Under the pieces are notes generated by a model. It made no database searches, was not told the DNA's origin, and saw nothing but the letters and a program-made list of their open reading frames with translations. From assembly GCF_029633865.1 (NCBI RefSeq), contig NC_079222.1, positions 28,644,166 to 28,708,165 on the forward strand: a stretch of 64,000 nucleotides of DNA. The letters run 5' to 3'. Each line of letters begins with the position of its first letter. Position 1 is the first letter of the stretch. The DNA is from Lampris incognitus (taxonomy: Eukaryota; Chordata; Actinopteri; Lampriformes; Lampridae). Of the stretch, positions 51,801 to 62,257 are shown piece after piece. The position numbers and the translations under genes are program-made.

Positions 51801-54800
51801 TTACATAGGTGATATGGGTATTGGGTAACATTTTTCCTTCAGTAAATGAAATGATAATTTAAAAGCTGTATTTTGTGTTTACTTGTATGAACATCTGAAA
51901 CCAGTGTGATAAATGTGCAAAACCATAGGAAATCAGGGGGGTAAAATTCTTTTTCACAGCACCGTATGGTCATATGTGATCATCATGTTGGTGTTTGACT
52001 GCTGCTATTTCCAAACAGGTTTGAAATAAATGTTTGATGATTGTGCTGTTGTGCCAGCACCTTCGCTACTGTCCCCACAAAAAAAAAACAAAAAAAAACC
52101 CAAAGCCTAATATGAACAAAATTTGAAACTAGGTTTTAGCTACTAATGTTATAGTAAATATTAATAACAGTATTCTATAAAATTGGTCTGCTAGTTATCC
52201 AAAACAACTTTGGTTCCTTAAACATACCATTGCCTCCTCTATTTTTCTGCATTTAGCTGCATGCATAGACAATGGAATTGGGGGTGCTGCACCCCCCTCC
52301 TTACTTTTGAGTGGGGTGAAATAGTTTTCACACTTAATAGCCAAACAAATAAATAAAACAATAATCATGTCTTCGAATTTCAAAACAATCATGAAGTAAC
52401 TTGTTTTTTTTATGTAAATATAACAAAACATTTCGTGTGTTCATGTAATGCTTTGGCTACTGTTTGAGTTTGTGTCCTGGCCATATTCACACACCTTAGT
52501 GTTGTGTAGTTCAGGTAGTAGCTATAGGCAATGGCATGAAAGATCTGGTTCTGTTGCTTTTGTTTCTTTTAAGTTCAGGTCATGGTCACCATATTATTGT
52601 ATGAATGCAATGGCTAATCAACCCTACCCAGTGTATATTAGCCACCATCTAGGTGATGAGGGAAGTCTGTACAGCGGCTACGCTGCAGATTAGCTTGTTA
52701 CAGCCTCTAATATCTCCAGTATTGCCAGGCTAAATCTAACCTACTTTTAGCTCAGGCAATTTGATTCAATATGGAAGTTGGCTCTTTTGTAATCGTGTTG
52801 CACAGATGTCTTACAAACTGAACTGAATGAAATAAATTAGGCTAAAACTCCTCACTGTCAGGTGAAAAAAAAGCAGCTGGTGACTCCACATGTACTGGAG
52901 GAGGCATGTGGGAGTCTGCAGCCCTCCCTGGATTGGCAGAGGGGTGAAGCAGCGTCAGGGACGGCTCGGAAAATAGGGTAATTGGCCAAGTACAATTGGG
53001 GAGAAATTGAGGAGAAAAAAAAGGGGGGGGGGTCAAAAAGAAAAAAGAATGAAATCAAGCTAAAGATGTTCACATGGACAAAGACATCAAAAGATCGACC
53101 CACAGTCTAAATGTAAATCTTGGTTTAACTAGTAAGTAATTTGTAATTTGTGATGTTGGGCTATACAACTATAATTGACTTGACTTGACCTGACTTAAAT
53201 AATCAAGTACTATTTAAGTATTGCCTTCATCAGTGTAAGACCAACTCATCACAGTGCATGCGCATTGTAATTCTCACCAGTCCTTTGAACAAGCATTTCA
53301 TTGAAATGGCGTGTAATTGCGTGTTTCTTGCAGATTGTCCTGAATTTTACGTCCATGGACCTCTTTAGGAGTCATTTGTGCTGGTATGACCATGTGGAGG
53401 TTCGAGATGGTTTCTGGAGAAAAGCTCCACTCAAAGGTCTTCATATGAATAACATTTATATCTACACACAGAAAATTATCTCAGACTATTAAAAAAATAG
53501 TTACCAAGTGTAAACAAATGTTTAATTTTCACAAGTGGATAATTGCTCTTGTTAGTAGATTAATATGTGAAATATTAGTTCCTGGCTGGCCATTTGCCTT
53601 ATATTGTAGGTTTATGTTACATTTGTGCTGCTAGTTTAAAGGCATTGTCGTTGTATTTAAATGTATTTCAACAGGGCGATTCTGTGGTGACAAGCTTCCA
53701 GAGCCCATCGTCTCATCTGACAGTCGACTGTGGATTGAATTCAGAAGCAGTAGTAACTGGGTGGGCAAAGGCTTTTCTGCAGTCTATGAAGGTACACTAA
53801 TGCTTGGGGGGCCACAGGTCTGTGTAATACTTATCAGTTCAATATTTTTATTTCAAATTTATAACAGAAAGGGTTGATGAAGTTGTATAGAAAATTATTG
53901 TTATTATTGTTATAGTAATCATTATCATCTTCATGATTTTTTGATGTAGTATTCATTTTTATTGTTTAGCTAAATGGTAATGGACTGCATTTTTCAAGGC
54001 ACACCTCAACATTTTTTTAACCGGATGATCCGAGGATTGAACTGGCAGGCCTTCAGTTACCAAATGACTTGCTGTACAGGGGGTCAGCAAGTCATTTGGT
54101 AGCTACTACCACCCCGTTAGTTGATTGATGATATGACATACTATAAAAGTTAAACAATTGATAATTGTAAATGTCGATAATTGGTCAGCAATCATTGTTA
54201 TTCACATTACATCACATTATCAGCACAATACTTTTAATATCAGATCCTGTTTATTAATCAACTGACAAAAATGATCAAACCTGCTTTTAATATTTAGAGG
54301 CAAAAATGTGTGTTGTAAATACCATGTCTATTGGTTAAAATGTTATCTATAAATTTTACCACATATTTGTGTTGCCTTGCAAAATTTGGATGCGCACATT
54401 TGATATGCACGAAAAAGGGCCCTTTCATTGATATTTGCATTGTTGGCTTACATAGGATATGTAAATGACTCACAGTGTGGGCCTCCAGGTGGCTTGGCGG
54501 TCTATTCCGTTGCCTACCAACACAGGAATCACCGGTTTGAATCCCCGTGTTACTTCCGGCTTGGTCTGGCGTCCCTACAGACACAATTGGCCTTGTCGGC
54601 GGGTGGGAAGCTGGATGTGGGTATGTTTCCTGGTTGCTGCACTAGCGCCTCCTCTGGTCAGTCGGAGTGCCTGTTTGGGGGGAGGGGGAACTAGGGGGAA
54701 TAGCATGATCCTCCCACACGCTATGTCCCCCTGGTGAAACTCCTCACTGTCAGGTGAAAGGAAGCGGCTGACGATGCCACATGTAACAGAGGAGGCATGT

Positions 54801-57800
54801 GGTAGTCTGCAGGCCTCCCCGGATTGGTAGGGGGGGGTTGGGTGGAGCAGAGACCGGGGTGGCTCAGAAGAGTGGGGTAATTGGCTGGATATAATTGGGG
54901 AGAAAAAGGAGGGAAAAAAAAGGACTCACAGTGCTTGATCGTTTACAAGACCACTGTGGATTGTGCTTAAAGCTAGGCAACACTAGATAAGTGAGCAATT
55001 TTGACATAACACCCCCCCCCAGAAAAAAAATCTGCTTCTCCCCTCACTCTGCTTCCTCCTGTCCCTCCTGTAACCCCTTCCTCCCAACCAGGGTTCACAC
55101 GCATGCCTGAGTTTGGCTGACAGGCATTAGGACTGCCCTGTCACAGAGAGCGCCCCTGATTGGTTGACGACTATGGCAGTGGTGAAGTCTCAACCAGTCA
55201 GGGGAGCTCAGGTGAGATTTTGAGACCCTGAATACAGATGCAGGGTTAAACACAGAGGCTTGATTTTCTCTGAGACCACTTGAACTACTCATAGTTGTAA
55301 GAAAGGTGTGCAATTTTTCATAAATGACATTGAAAGAAAGTTGCCTACCTCAGTTTTAATCATGATCAAGATTTATCAAATAAAATCTCAGTTAGTCTTC
55401 AGGTGTAGTTGACCTCCAGAAAAAAGTATTTGCATAACAAAATGAAGAGTGCTGTGCTGAGTTTGAAAAAGAGAGAAAGAAAAAGAAAAAGAAAAAAATA
55501 ATAAATTATTTAAATTTTAGGAAAACTGAACTGAAGACTGGACACTGAATTGGAAATAAAATCTTAGAAAAACTGAGTTGATTTCTACGGAGAAATGGTC
55601 AGAACAAGCCAGTCCAGTACTTGCAGCTGCAGTACCAGCACATCTCCACTACTTACAGTGGCTTCAAGCTGGAAGTAAACCCTAGATCCCTGCATGTAGG
55701 TGGGACCAACCGACTCACAGACCAATAAGGATGAAGCTTTGCTTTCTGGCTCCCCCTGTGGAAGTGTTTTAGCCAATGGCCTCTTGTGGAAAAAATACAA
55801 ATACCTAATTTGTATCTCGGGTAATCTAAACTAGAGAATTGAAAAAATGGGCCCAAAATCTCGATTCTGTATTTATTTGGGGAGCAGGTTTATTGACATT
55901 TTGAAATATTGGTTTCAATGTTCTAATTTTCTATTATTGATTTGAAAAAAAGGATATTGAACTGATAAGCATTGCACAGACTGATAGACACCCATTTCTT
56001 TTATGTAGCCTATATATTGAGCTCATTTTACAAATAAACATCTCAAAAATTGGAAAGGATATATTAATGGAAGAAATATTAAAAGAAAACAAAAAAAAAA
56101 CACACATACAAGACACAACTCTGGGCCCTGCTCGGAGCTGCATCCGAAGGGGCAACACCAAAGGCAGTCTGACAGGATGCAGAAATGGGGCAGGCTAAGC
56201 TAAGTGCTAACCCATGCAGACCAGCAGTTCCGATAACACTGAGGGCGGTCTGGCGGCAGCCTCGCCTAGTGTTGACTGTGTTTTTGATGTCTTCGTGTGG
56301 AGTGCGGGGAGGTGTGTTGAATGTGTCTGGCTCGGTGAGCTAGCGTTGGATCAGCTGGGGGAGCCTGGTCTGCTGTGTCTGGTGGCCCCAGGGACTACAG
56401 CCCTGCCTGGAGCTGTGCCCAAAGAGGAAACACCGAGGGCAGTCTGACAGGATGTGGACGCGGGGCAGGCTAAGCTAACTGCTAGCCCATGCAGACCAGC
56501 AGTTCCAACAGTCATCCTGGCTGGCGTTCGTTCTCTTGGACAGTGATTTTTTTGTAGTTTGATATGTGTTCTTGTAATTTTTGGATATGTGTTTTTGTCT
56601 TTGTGTTGCACTGCTGTGGGCTGGGGAAACGATATTCCATTTATTTTCATGTACACAAATACATTAACACAATGTCATGTACATAAGTACATGAAATAAA
56701 ATGACAAATAACATATTCCTGATCCTAAGCTGTCTTCCATGTTCCAGTGCATCTCTTTCTCTCTTTTCCTATGAAGCCATCTGTGGTGGAGAGGTGAAGC
56801 GGGACAATGCCCAGATCCAGTCTCCCAATTACCCTGATGATTACCAACCCAACAAAATATGTGTGTGGAAAATCACAGTAGCGCAGGATTTCCATGTTGG
56901 CCTCTCCTTCCAGTCATTTGAGGTGAAGTCACCCTTGCTTTGTCAGAGTCAGGCAATGTGAAGAAATGGACACTGTCATTTTGGCCCAGTTAATTTGCTT
57001 TTCTGTGGCCTTGGTGGTGCATTAACATAGTTAGTTGGCCAGTGCCTACCGACTGGCTCTGTAAAGAGCTGAAAAGATGGTTTCATTTCCAAATTTGGTT
57101 TTCTTGACGAATGGTAGAGTAGTTTCTAGCGCTAGAAGCTAACCCTGTCATAACTTTGTCCTCTAAAAACTCAAAACAGCATAAAGGAAGTTTATTTCAA
57201 CTTCACATTTTTAAAATGGGTCAGCTGAAAAAATGATACAAGGACATATCAAACCACCTCTGGGTCTACCGTGTTCTGATGGAGAAATAAACCCTCACCT
57301 TGTCTTGATGTAGTAATCACGGCAATTTGCATATGAATTTGGTCATTGGTACGGCTGTTATGCAACTGTGTTGTTTGTCTAAGGGTGGGGATACCTGCAG
57401 TCAGCTGAGACTGAAGAGGTCACTTAGTTGAGTGATGAAACATTTCTGTCAATAAACGTTGTATCCAGATGAACTGATTCAACTTTCTGTCAAAACACCC
57501 TCCTTGCCTCCACTTTAGATTGAGCGACATGACAGTTGTGCCTATGACTACCTTGAAGTGAGAGACGGCAGCTCTGAGGTCAGCCCCCTGCTGGGTCACT
57601 TCTGTGGCAGTGACAAACCAGATGACATCAAAAGCAGCTCCAATCAGCTGTGGCTGAAGTTTGTGTCTGATGGGTCAATCAACAAAGCTGGGTTTGCTGC
57701 CAACGTTTTCAAAGGTTAGTGGTAGTTTTAACATGGACTGCTTATAGTGATGAAAGGCTTTTTTACACAAAAAACCCTTTTCTCGCCACAAGGTAACAAA

Positions 57801-59023
57801 CGCTAGAAAAATAGCTGATTAAAAGGAGAAGCTTCGGTATTATACACTGCAGTGTGTCATTGTCAGACCACTGGAACAGTATATTCAATTTTTCAGCTAC
57901 TCCAGTGCATGGACAAAATAACCTAATCTCTAATATTCACCACACAAGTAATGAAAGAATACAGATAACAAGCAGAAATGGAAATTCCGAGCGTCTGGGA
58001 GGTGTGGCGGTCTATTCCGTTGCCTACCAACACGGGGATCAGCAGTTCGAATCCCCGTGTTACCTCGGGCTTGGTCAGGTGTCCCAACAGACACAATTGG
58101 CCATGTCTGCAGGTGGGAAGCCGGATGTGGATATGTGTCCTGGTCGCTGCACTAGCACCTCCTCTGGTCGGTCGGGGCGCCTGTTGGGGGGGGGACTGGG
58201 GGGAACAGCGTGATTTTCCCACGCTCTACGTCCCCCTGGAGAAACTCCTCACTGTCAGGTGAAAAGAAGCGGCTGGCGACTCCACATGTATCAGTGGAAG
58301 CATGTGGTAGTCTGCAGCCCTTCCTGGATCGGCAGAGCAGCGACCAGGACGGCTTGGAAAATAGGGTAATTGGCCAAGTACAACTGGGGAGAAAAAGAGG
58401 GGGGAAAAGCCACAAAAAAAAAAAGACTGGGGTTTGAAGTTGATACACCCAGGGTCTTAAAAAATCTTGACATTTCACAAGTTTTACTTCTCAACAATCA
58501 AACATTAAGAGGATAGACATCAACACTAGCACAGTCCAGCAATTAACCATGGTGAGCACCGGTATTACATGAATGAAACAATACAAGTTTACTTGCAAAG
58601 ATCTCAGTGGGAAAAAAAGCAAAACTCTGGACTATGAACGTAATGCAAGTTTAGCATACAACTTTTACATTCATCTGTTGACTTTTATGTTAAGCTTAAA
58701 CTGGAATATGTTCTGTGAAATGTCTTAATTTAATGCTGTTTTAACTCAATTCTAGAATTATCAGTTTGGTTTGATTTTTTTTAAATGTTGTATGTTTTTT
58801 GCATGTATTGTGCCTATTATTGTAACTATATAAGCACTCTGACTGGTAACTTTTCAGTAAACACTCTAATTCAGTGACTTTGCTGTTTAATTTCTAGAGA
58901 TGGATGAGTGTGCCAAACCTGACAATGGTCGCTGTGAGCAGCGCTGTTTGAATACTTTGGGCAGCTACAAATGTGCTTGTGATCCTGGCTATGAGCTGGC
59001 ACCTGACAGACACAGTTGTGAGA
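30484..59023 (+). CDS. bmp1: BMP1/tolloid-type astacin metalloprotease, 5' part (incomplete)
   Basis: Thirteen coding exons: 30484-30628, 39811-39924, 40057-40206, 40864-40981, 42139-42317, 42630-42735, 44791-44915, 49655-49770, 53334-53436, 53675-53791, 56777-56922, 57519-57714, 58898-59023. All have GT/AG borders and continuous phase (1741 nt, about 580 residues); the gene continues past the window. Order: signal peptide (1-20); prodomain with furin site RRRR (109-112); astacin domain (113-312) with zinc motif [13 protein letters not shown] (205-217), Met-turn SIMHY (260-264) and [14 protein letters not shown]1 (314-424); CUB2 (425-538); calcium-binding EGF (539-580, DECAKPDNG). CUB3, EGF2, CUB4 and CUB5 would follow. 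[12 protein letters not shown] and [12 protein letters not shown] point to BMP1 over TLL1/TLL2 (which have RTERIWPGG). The family cleaves procollagen C-propeptides and Chordin outside the cell. Which fish bmp1 paralogue this is remains open. Confidence 0.93.
30629..33243. other. bmp1 intron 1, first part
   Basis: No exon or recognised repeat with clear limits. The sequence is AT-rich and single-copy in appearance. Intron 1 is about 9.2 kb in total, and most of its size is explained by the nested insertion downstream. Confidence 0.5.
33244..33541 (-). mobile_element. Tc1-like transposon, C-terminal half (split copy)
   Basis: On the minus strand: [19 protein letters not shown], then [12 protein letters not shown], matching the DDE end of a common fish Tc1 transposase. 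The frame is damaged. The copy breaks at 33541, and the matching upstream half resumes at 38662 after the Penelope-like insertion. No 3' terminal inverted repeat is recognised. Confidence 0.8.
33542..38661 (-). mobile_element. Penelope-like element (Neptune type) with GIY-YIG endonuclease
   Basis: The minus-strand coding order begins in its terminal repeat ([20 protein letters not shown] near 36330), followed by a helical N-terminal region (35577-36330). The RT comes next ([36 protein letters not shown], catalytic FVDDTW at about 34815-34829). A GIY-YIG endonuclease ends it ([16 protein letters not shown] with [19 protein letters not shown], 33992-34321). The RT is frameshifted. Terminal repeats in direct orientation lie at 33542-33990 (itself interrupted at about 33575-33770) and 36275-36360 plus 38131-38300. 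An inverted copy (about 38377-38661) closes the right side. The 9-bp duplication CATCAGGGA (33533-33541 and 38662-38670) marks insertion into the Tc1 copy. Confidence 0.85.
36361..38130 (+). mobile_element. hAT-like insertion inside the Penelope terminal repeat, internally deleted
   Basis: The Penelope repeat stops after TGACAGATACG and resumes near TTGACTAGGTGACATC. The inserted DNA begins near CCCAGGGGCCGTCCGCAATG, contains ATGGACGGCGTTAACC (36876), and ends near GGGCCCCTAGGTACTAATCC. A short open frame at 37431-37557 reads [19 protein letters not shown] and then [14 protein letters not shown], like the C-terminal dimerisation end of DUF4371 hAT transposases. A tRNA-like stretch (about 37105-37195; AGCCGAGCGGTTAGTGATGT, then TATCGAATCCC) is a SINE-like piece within it. 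The exact ends are uncertain. Confidence 0.55.
38662..39216 (-). mobile_element. Tc1-like transposon, N-terminal half (split copy)
   Basis: The minus-strand reading starts at the terminus CACTACACCGATCAGCC (39200-39216). It runs through transposase coding text for the paired-like DNA-binding region, with phrases such as GGGTGGGATATATTAGACAG and CTAGACGACTGGGTCAGAAC, then stops at the Penelope insertion. An internal deletion already removes the middle of the transposase (around 38690). A further fragment of the same terminus lies at about 39360-39428. Confidence 0.8.
39360..39428 (-). mobile_element. Tc1 terminal fragment
   Basis: GCCACTGTAATGAGATAATC with TCAGTGGTTTTAATGTTTTG repeats the terminal region of the Tc1 copy ending at 39216. 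It is short, non-coding and in bmp1 intron 1. Confidence 0.6.
40341..40766 (+). repeat. tRNA-derived SINE, family A (copy 5)
   Basis: Full-length copy in bmp1 intron 3, between astacin exons 3 and 4. It starts GGCATCCGGGTAGTGTAGCG and ends near GGGGAGAAAAACGGGGGG. Confidence 0.88.
41408..41842 (+). repeat. tRNA-derived SINE, family A (copy 6)
   Basis: Full-length copy in bmp1 intron 4, about 300 bases upstream of the zinc-motif exon. It is in the same orientation as copy 5, about 1 kb away. Confidence 0.88.
43131..43515 (-). repeat. tRNA-derived SINE, family A (copy 7)
   Basis: Minus-strand copy in bmp1 intron 6. It lacks about 50 bases of the body, the segment that elsewhere reads CCCTGGTGAAACTCCTCACT and its surroundings. 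Confidence 0.85.
43516..44790. other. bmp1 intron 6, remainder
   Basis: AT-rich intron sequence with no recognised element or exon up to the acceptor at 44790. Confidence 0.5.
45125..45335 (+). repeat. SINE family B, 3' part
   Basis: It starts in the middle of the body (CTCCAGTTTCCTCCCACCAT) and keeps the tail region (GCTGCCCACTGCTCCTAT, then GGTTAAATGCAGAG). The tRNA-like head is missing. It lies in bmp1 intron 7. Confidence 0.7.
45838..45871 (+). repeat. CTTT tetranucleotide microsatellite
   Basis: Eight to nine CTTT units, following TGACAAAATAAAGTGG. Confidence 0.9.
46030..47044 (+). mobile_element. Jockey/CR1-type LINE reverse transcriptase, interrupted copy
   Basis: The plus-strand reading has [29 protein letters not shown], a catalytic motif altered to YADNTT (expected Y/F-A-D-D), and further on [22 protein letters not shown]. 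Frameshifts and stops show it is dead. Its 3' end appears to resume at 48376 after the opposing RTE-like LINE. Confidence 0.75.
47045..48350 (-). mobile_element. RTE/Rex3-like LINE, 5'-truncated
   Basis: Minus-strand reading from 48347: [47 protein letters not shown], then the catalytic FADDVVLLA (in 47596-47877), [13 protein letters not shown] and a C-terminus with [22 protein letters not shown]-like end lies at about 47045-47055. It lies tail-to-tail against the Jockey/CR1-type copy. Several frameshifts are present, and the endonuclease half is missing. Confidence 0.78.
48376..48545 (+). mobile_element. Probable 3' UTR of the interrupted Jockey/CR1-type LINE
   Basis: AAATAAATTCCACCAGCCTT and GGCTAATAAAACAATCTATC resemble the tail of the second LINE fragment of this family at 22.8-22.95 kb (GCAAATTCCACCGACCTC). 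If so, the RTE-like copy split this element. Confidence 0.45.
49270..49560 (+). repeat. Common fish interspersed repeat, unclassified
   Basis: The sequence runs TATATAGCACTTTTCCAGCT ... CAGTGACACCTGGGCAATTT ... GATCAAACCAGCAACCCTTC, ending in a list-like GCTCTACC. A related fragment lies at about 53990-54110. It lies about 100 bases upstream of bmp1 exon 8. Confidence 0.5.
49871..51964 (+). mobile_element. Tc1/mariner transposon with both ends, inactivated
   Basis: Bounded by TA (49869-49870 and 51965-51966). Imperfect terminal inverted repeats correspond end to end (left GTATTTACCCCTGTCCTGAT, right read inward TTTTACCCCCCTGATTTCCT). The transposase start is at 50247: [20 protein letters not shown] with the helix-turn-helix [15 protein letters not shown] and an AT-hook-like GRPTK, then a stop at 50456. 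DDE text follows in broken frames ([10 protein letters not shown] at about 50973). A family B SINE is inserted near the transposase C-terminus. The element lies in bmp1 intron 8. Confidence 0.88.
51173..51695 (+). repeat. SINE family B inserted in the Tc1 element, itself carrying a 124-base insertion
   Basis: It starts GGGCGGTACAGTGGTCCAGT, with B-box GGTTCGAACCC, and ends in an A-rich CAAAATCAAAA tail. The Tc1 sequence resumes at CTCCACCACAGCAATGTG (51701). Inside it, 51372-51495 is a foreign block (CCATCCATCC ... GGATGCTGGAGCCTATCCCA) flanked by the 14-bp repeat AAAAAGACATGCAT. Confidence 0.85.
52844..53033 (+). repeat. SINE family A, 3' half (copy 8)
   Basis: Starts at AAACTCCTCACTGTCAGGTG and keeps the rest of the body and the GGGG-rich tail. 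The tRNA-like head and first half are absent. It lies in bmp1 intron 8, about 300 bases upstream of exon 9. Confidence 0.85.
54058..54101. repeat. Perfect 17-bp inverted repeat
   Basis: Arms TACCAAATGACTTGCTG (54058-54074) and its complement (54085-54101) have a 10-base spacer. It lies in a fragment of the repeat also found at 49270-49560, in bmp1 intron 10. Confidence 0.85.
54478..54922 (+). repeat. tRNA-derived SINE, family A (copy 9), with perfect target duplication
   Basis: Full-length copy flanked by the 11-bp direct repeat GACTCACAGTG (54467-54477 and 54923-54933). It defines the ends of the family: TGGGCCTCCAGGTGGCTTGG at the start and an A-rich GGGAAAAAAAAG end. Confidence 0.92.
54934..56160. 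other. bmp1 intron 10, middle part
   Basis: No exon seen. A short purine-rich stretch lies at 55468-55500. No recognised transposon boundary. Confidence 0.45.
56164..56515. repeat. Unclassified repeat with two spaced direct copies
   Basis: GGCAGTCTGACAGGATG ... GGGGCAGGCTAAGCTAA ... CCCATGCAGACCAGCAGTTC occurs at about 56163-56229 and again at about 56427-56510, offset about 264 bases. The flanking text CTGGAGCTG(T/C)GCCCAAAG also recurs. It looks like a tandemly arranged 5' region of an unknown retroelement. Confidence 0.5.
57310..57489 (+). mobile_element. Solo Penelope-type terminal repeat
   Basis: GGGTGGGGATACCTGCAGTC ... CACTTAGTTGAGTGATGAAA ... CGTTGTATCCAGATGAACTG matches the terminal repeats of the element in intron 1. 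It lies in bmp1 intron 11 and ends about 30 bases before exon 12, so it abuts the splice acceptor. Confidence 0.8.
57991..58410 (+). repeat. tRNA-derived SINE, family A (copy 10)
   Basis: Near full-length copy in bmp1 intron 12: head GCGTCTGGGAGGTGTGGCGG, B-box GTTCGAATCCC, end GGGGAGAAAAAGAGGGGGGA. Confidence 0.88.
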
Positions 59024-59177
59024 GTGAGTATAGTGAGAGCCGACTCGGCCATCCTCAGCACACTTTCCATACTCATACATCTTGCTCAGACTTTTAGACT
59101 GAAATGAGACTTATTAACACTACCTGTCTAAAAAAAAAAAAAAAAACTATTATAGAACAAATATCCATGTCCTAACA

Positions 59178-59956
59178 CAGGGGCGTTTCTAGGCATAGGC
59201 AACCTAGGTGGTCTAGGTGGTCCACCCCTTGCCCCTTAAAAAAAAAAGTTTTGGGGGAAATTCAATCAATATTTATTTTTAATGATTATAAAATAAAATA
59301 AACAACACAGGTATTGAGACTTATTCATTTGTTATGAACGAGATGATGAGAGCAATGTATAGTTGGCTGCATATTAGTGAATATTTTGTGCTATTTTTTA
59401 TTTATGTTATATGTCATATTTCTTATATTTTTAATTATTTTATAATTTAATAATTGTATAATATTTTAATTTCATAATATATTGTGTAATTTATTTAATA
59501 ATTTAATAATGTAATAGTTATTTTATGATTTTATAATTTATTTTCTAACATTCTAAGTTTAAATTTTATTTTATATAATATTTGGATAATCTTAATTATT
59601 TTATAATAATTTTATAACCGCCAATGTGAAACGCTTTGGGTGTCTAGAAAAGCGGTATATAAATGTAATCCATCCAAGCCGCTTATTCAAATCTCCAGGT
59701 TGCGGGATGCTGGAGCCTATCCATTATTATTATTATTAATACTAGTATAACAGCACACAATATGTTGGGTTTTTTGTTCACTTTTTTTGCACACCTGCTG
59801 TTGCACTTTTATTTATTTCGTATTTATAATAGTAAAATCAAAAAGTGTTATTTCCCCTGAAGATGGCTTTTTCTTGGGGGGGTGGGGGGTGGGTTGGGGT
59901 TGGGTTCGGGTGTGTCTGTGAAGATCCCGGTGCCAGAATGGCCAGAAACGCCACTG
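59178..59956. mobile_element. Non-autonomous hAT element
   Basis: Termini CAGGGGCGTTTCTAGG and, inverted, CAGTGGCGTTTCTGGCC. Imperfect 8-bp target duplication: TCCTAACA at 59170-59177, TCGTAAGA at 59957-59964. The interior is AT-rich and non-coding. It includes a fragment GGATGCTGGAGCCTATCC (about 59706) shared with the block inside the SINE at 51372-51495. Confidence 0.7.
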
Positions 59957-59964
59957 TCGTAAGA

Positions 59965-61475
<1,511 letters not shown>

Positions 61476-61479
61476 ACCC

Positions 61480-61785
61480 TTTAGTTGACTGGTTAGCGCA
61501 GTCGCCTGTAGTCCAGGCTACCCGAGTTCGGTCCCTGGGGTTGTCCAACCATGGGGGGTCATCCCAGGTGATCCTCTGTGTGGAGTTTGCATATTCTTCC
61601 CATGTCTGCAGTGGGTTTTCTCCAGGTGCTCCGGTTTCCTCCACCATCAAAAAGACATGCATGTTAGGGTTAACACTCCTGTCTGTGCCCCTGACCAAGG
61701 CATGGCAAAACGAAGCGGAGTTTGTACCCGGGTGCTGCATGGCGGCTGCCCACTGCTCCTAGCTACACAGCTAGGATGGGTTACT
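61480..61785 (+). repeat. SINE family B
   Basis: Head CTTTAGTTGACTGGTTAGCG with B-box GAGTTCGGTCCC and body GATCCTCTGTGTGGAGTTTG. It ends within the tail at CTACACAGCTAGGATGGGTT. The head differs from the other copies, which suggests a distinct subfamily or a chimera. Confidence 0.75.
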
Positions 61786-61930
61786 AGCATACTAGCTAGT
61801 ATTTTAAGTTCAGATATTGATTGGAGACCATATTTTGAATGCCACATACAAGTCATTTCTGGTATAAAAATATTTCATGATATTGACCTGGTGTCTTTCG
61901 CCATACATGCTTATATCTGGCAAACTTTTA

Positions 61931-62037
61931 GTGAGTGAGTGAGTGAGTGAGTGAGTGAGTGAGTGAGTGAGTGAGTGAGTGAGTGAGTGAGTGAGTGAGT
62001 GAGTGAGTGAGTGAGTGAGTGAGTGAGTGAGTGAGTG
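61931..62037 (+). repeat. GAGT tetranucleotide microsatellite
   Basis: About 26 uninterrupted GAGT units. The minus-strand ORF through it is only a Ser-Leu-Thr-His repeat artefact. Confidence 0.95.
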
Positions 62038-62257
62038 GCCACATTTTGCAGCGTATAGCCCAGGGCGGCAGTTGTGCGTGTGCTGTGGGAAAAACCAGAG
62101 ATGGGCAGTATTTCAATTAAATGTATTTAAAATATACATTTAATTACTTTTGAGTATTTTGTAATTTTTTTAAATTTTTTTTGCTGGACCGGAAAAAAAT
62201 ACGATGTGATTTGTAAAAAAAAATACTTTAAGGGCCTGTATTTTTGTATTTAAAATA

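Noticed and set aside
61928-62116. Minus-strand ORF with Ser-Leu-Thr-His repeats.
   Set aside because: It is a translation of the GAGT microsatellite.
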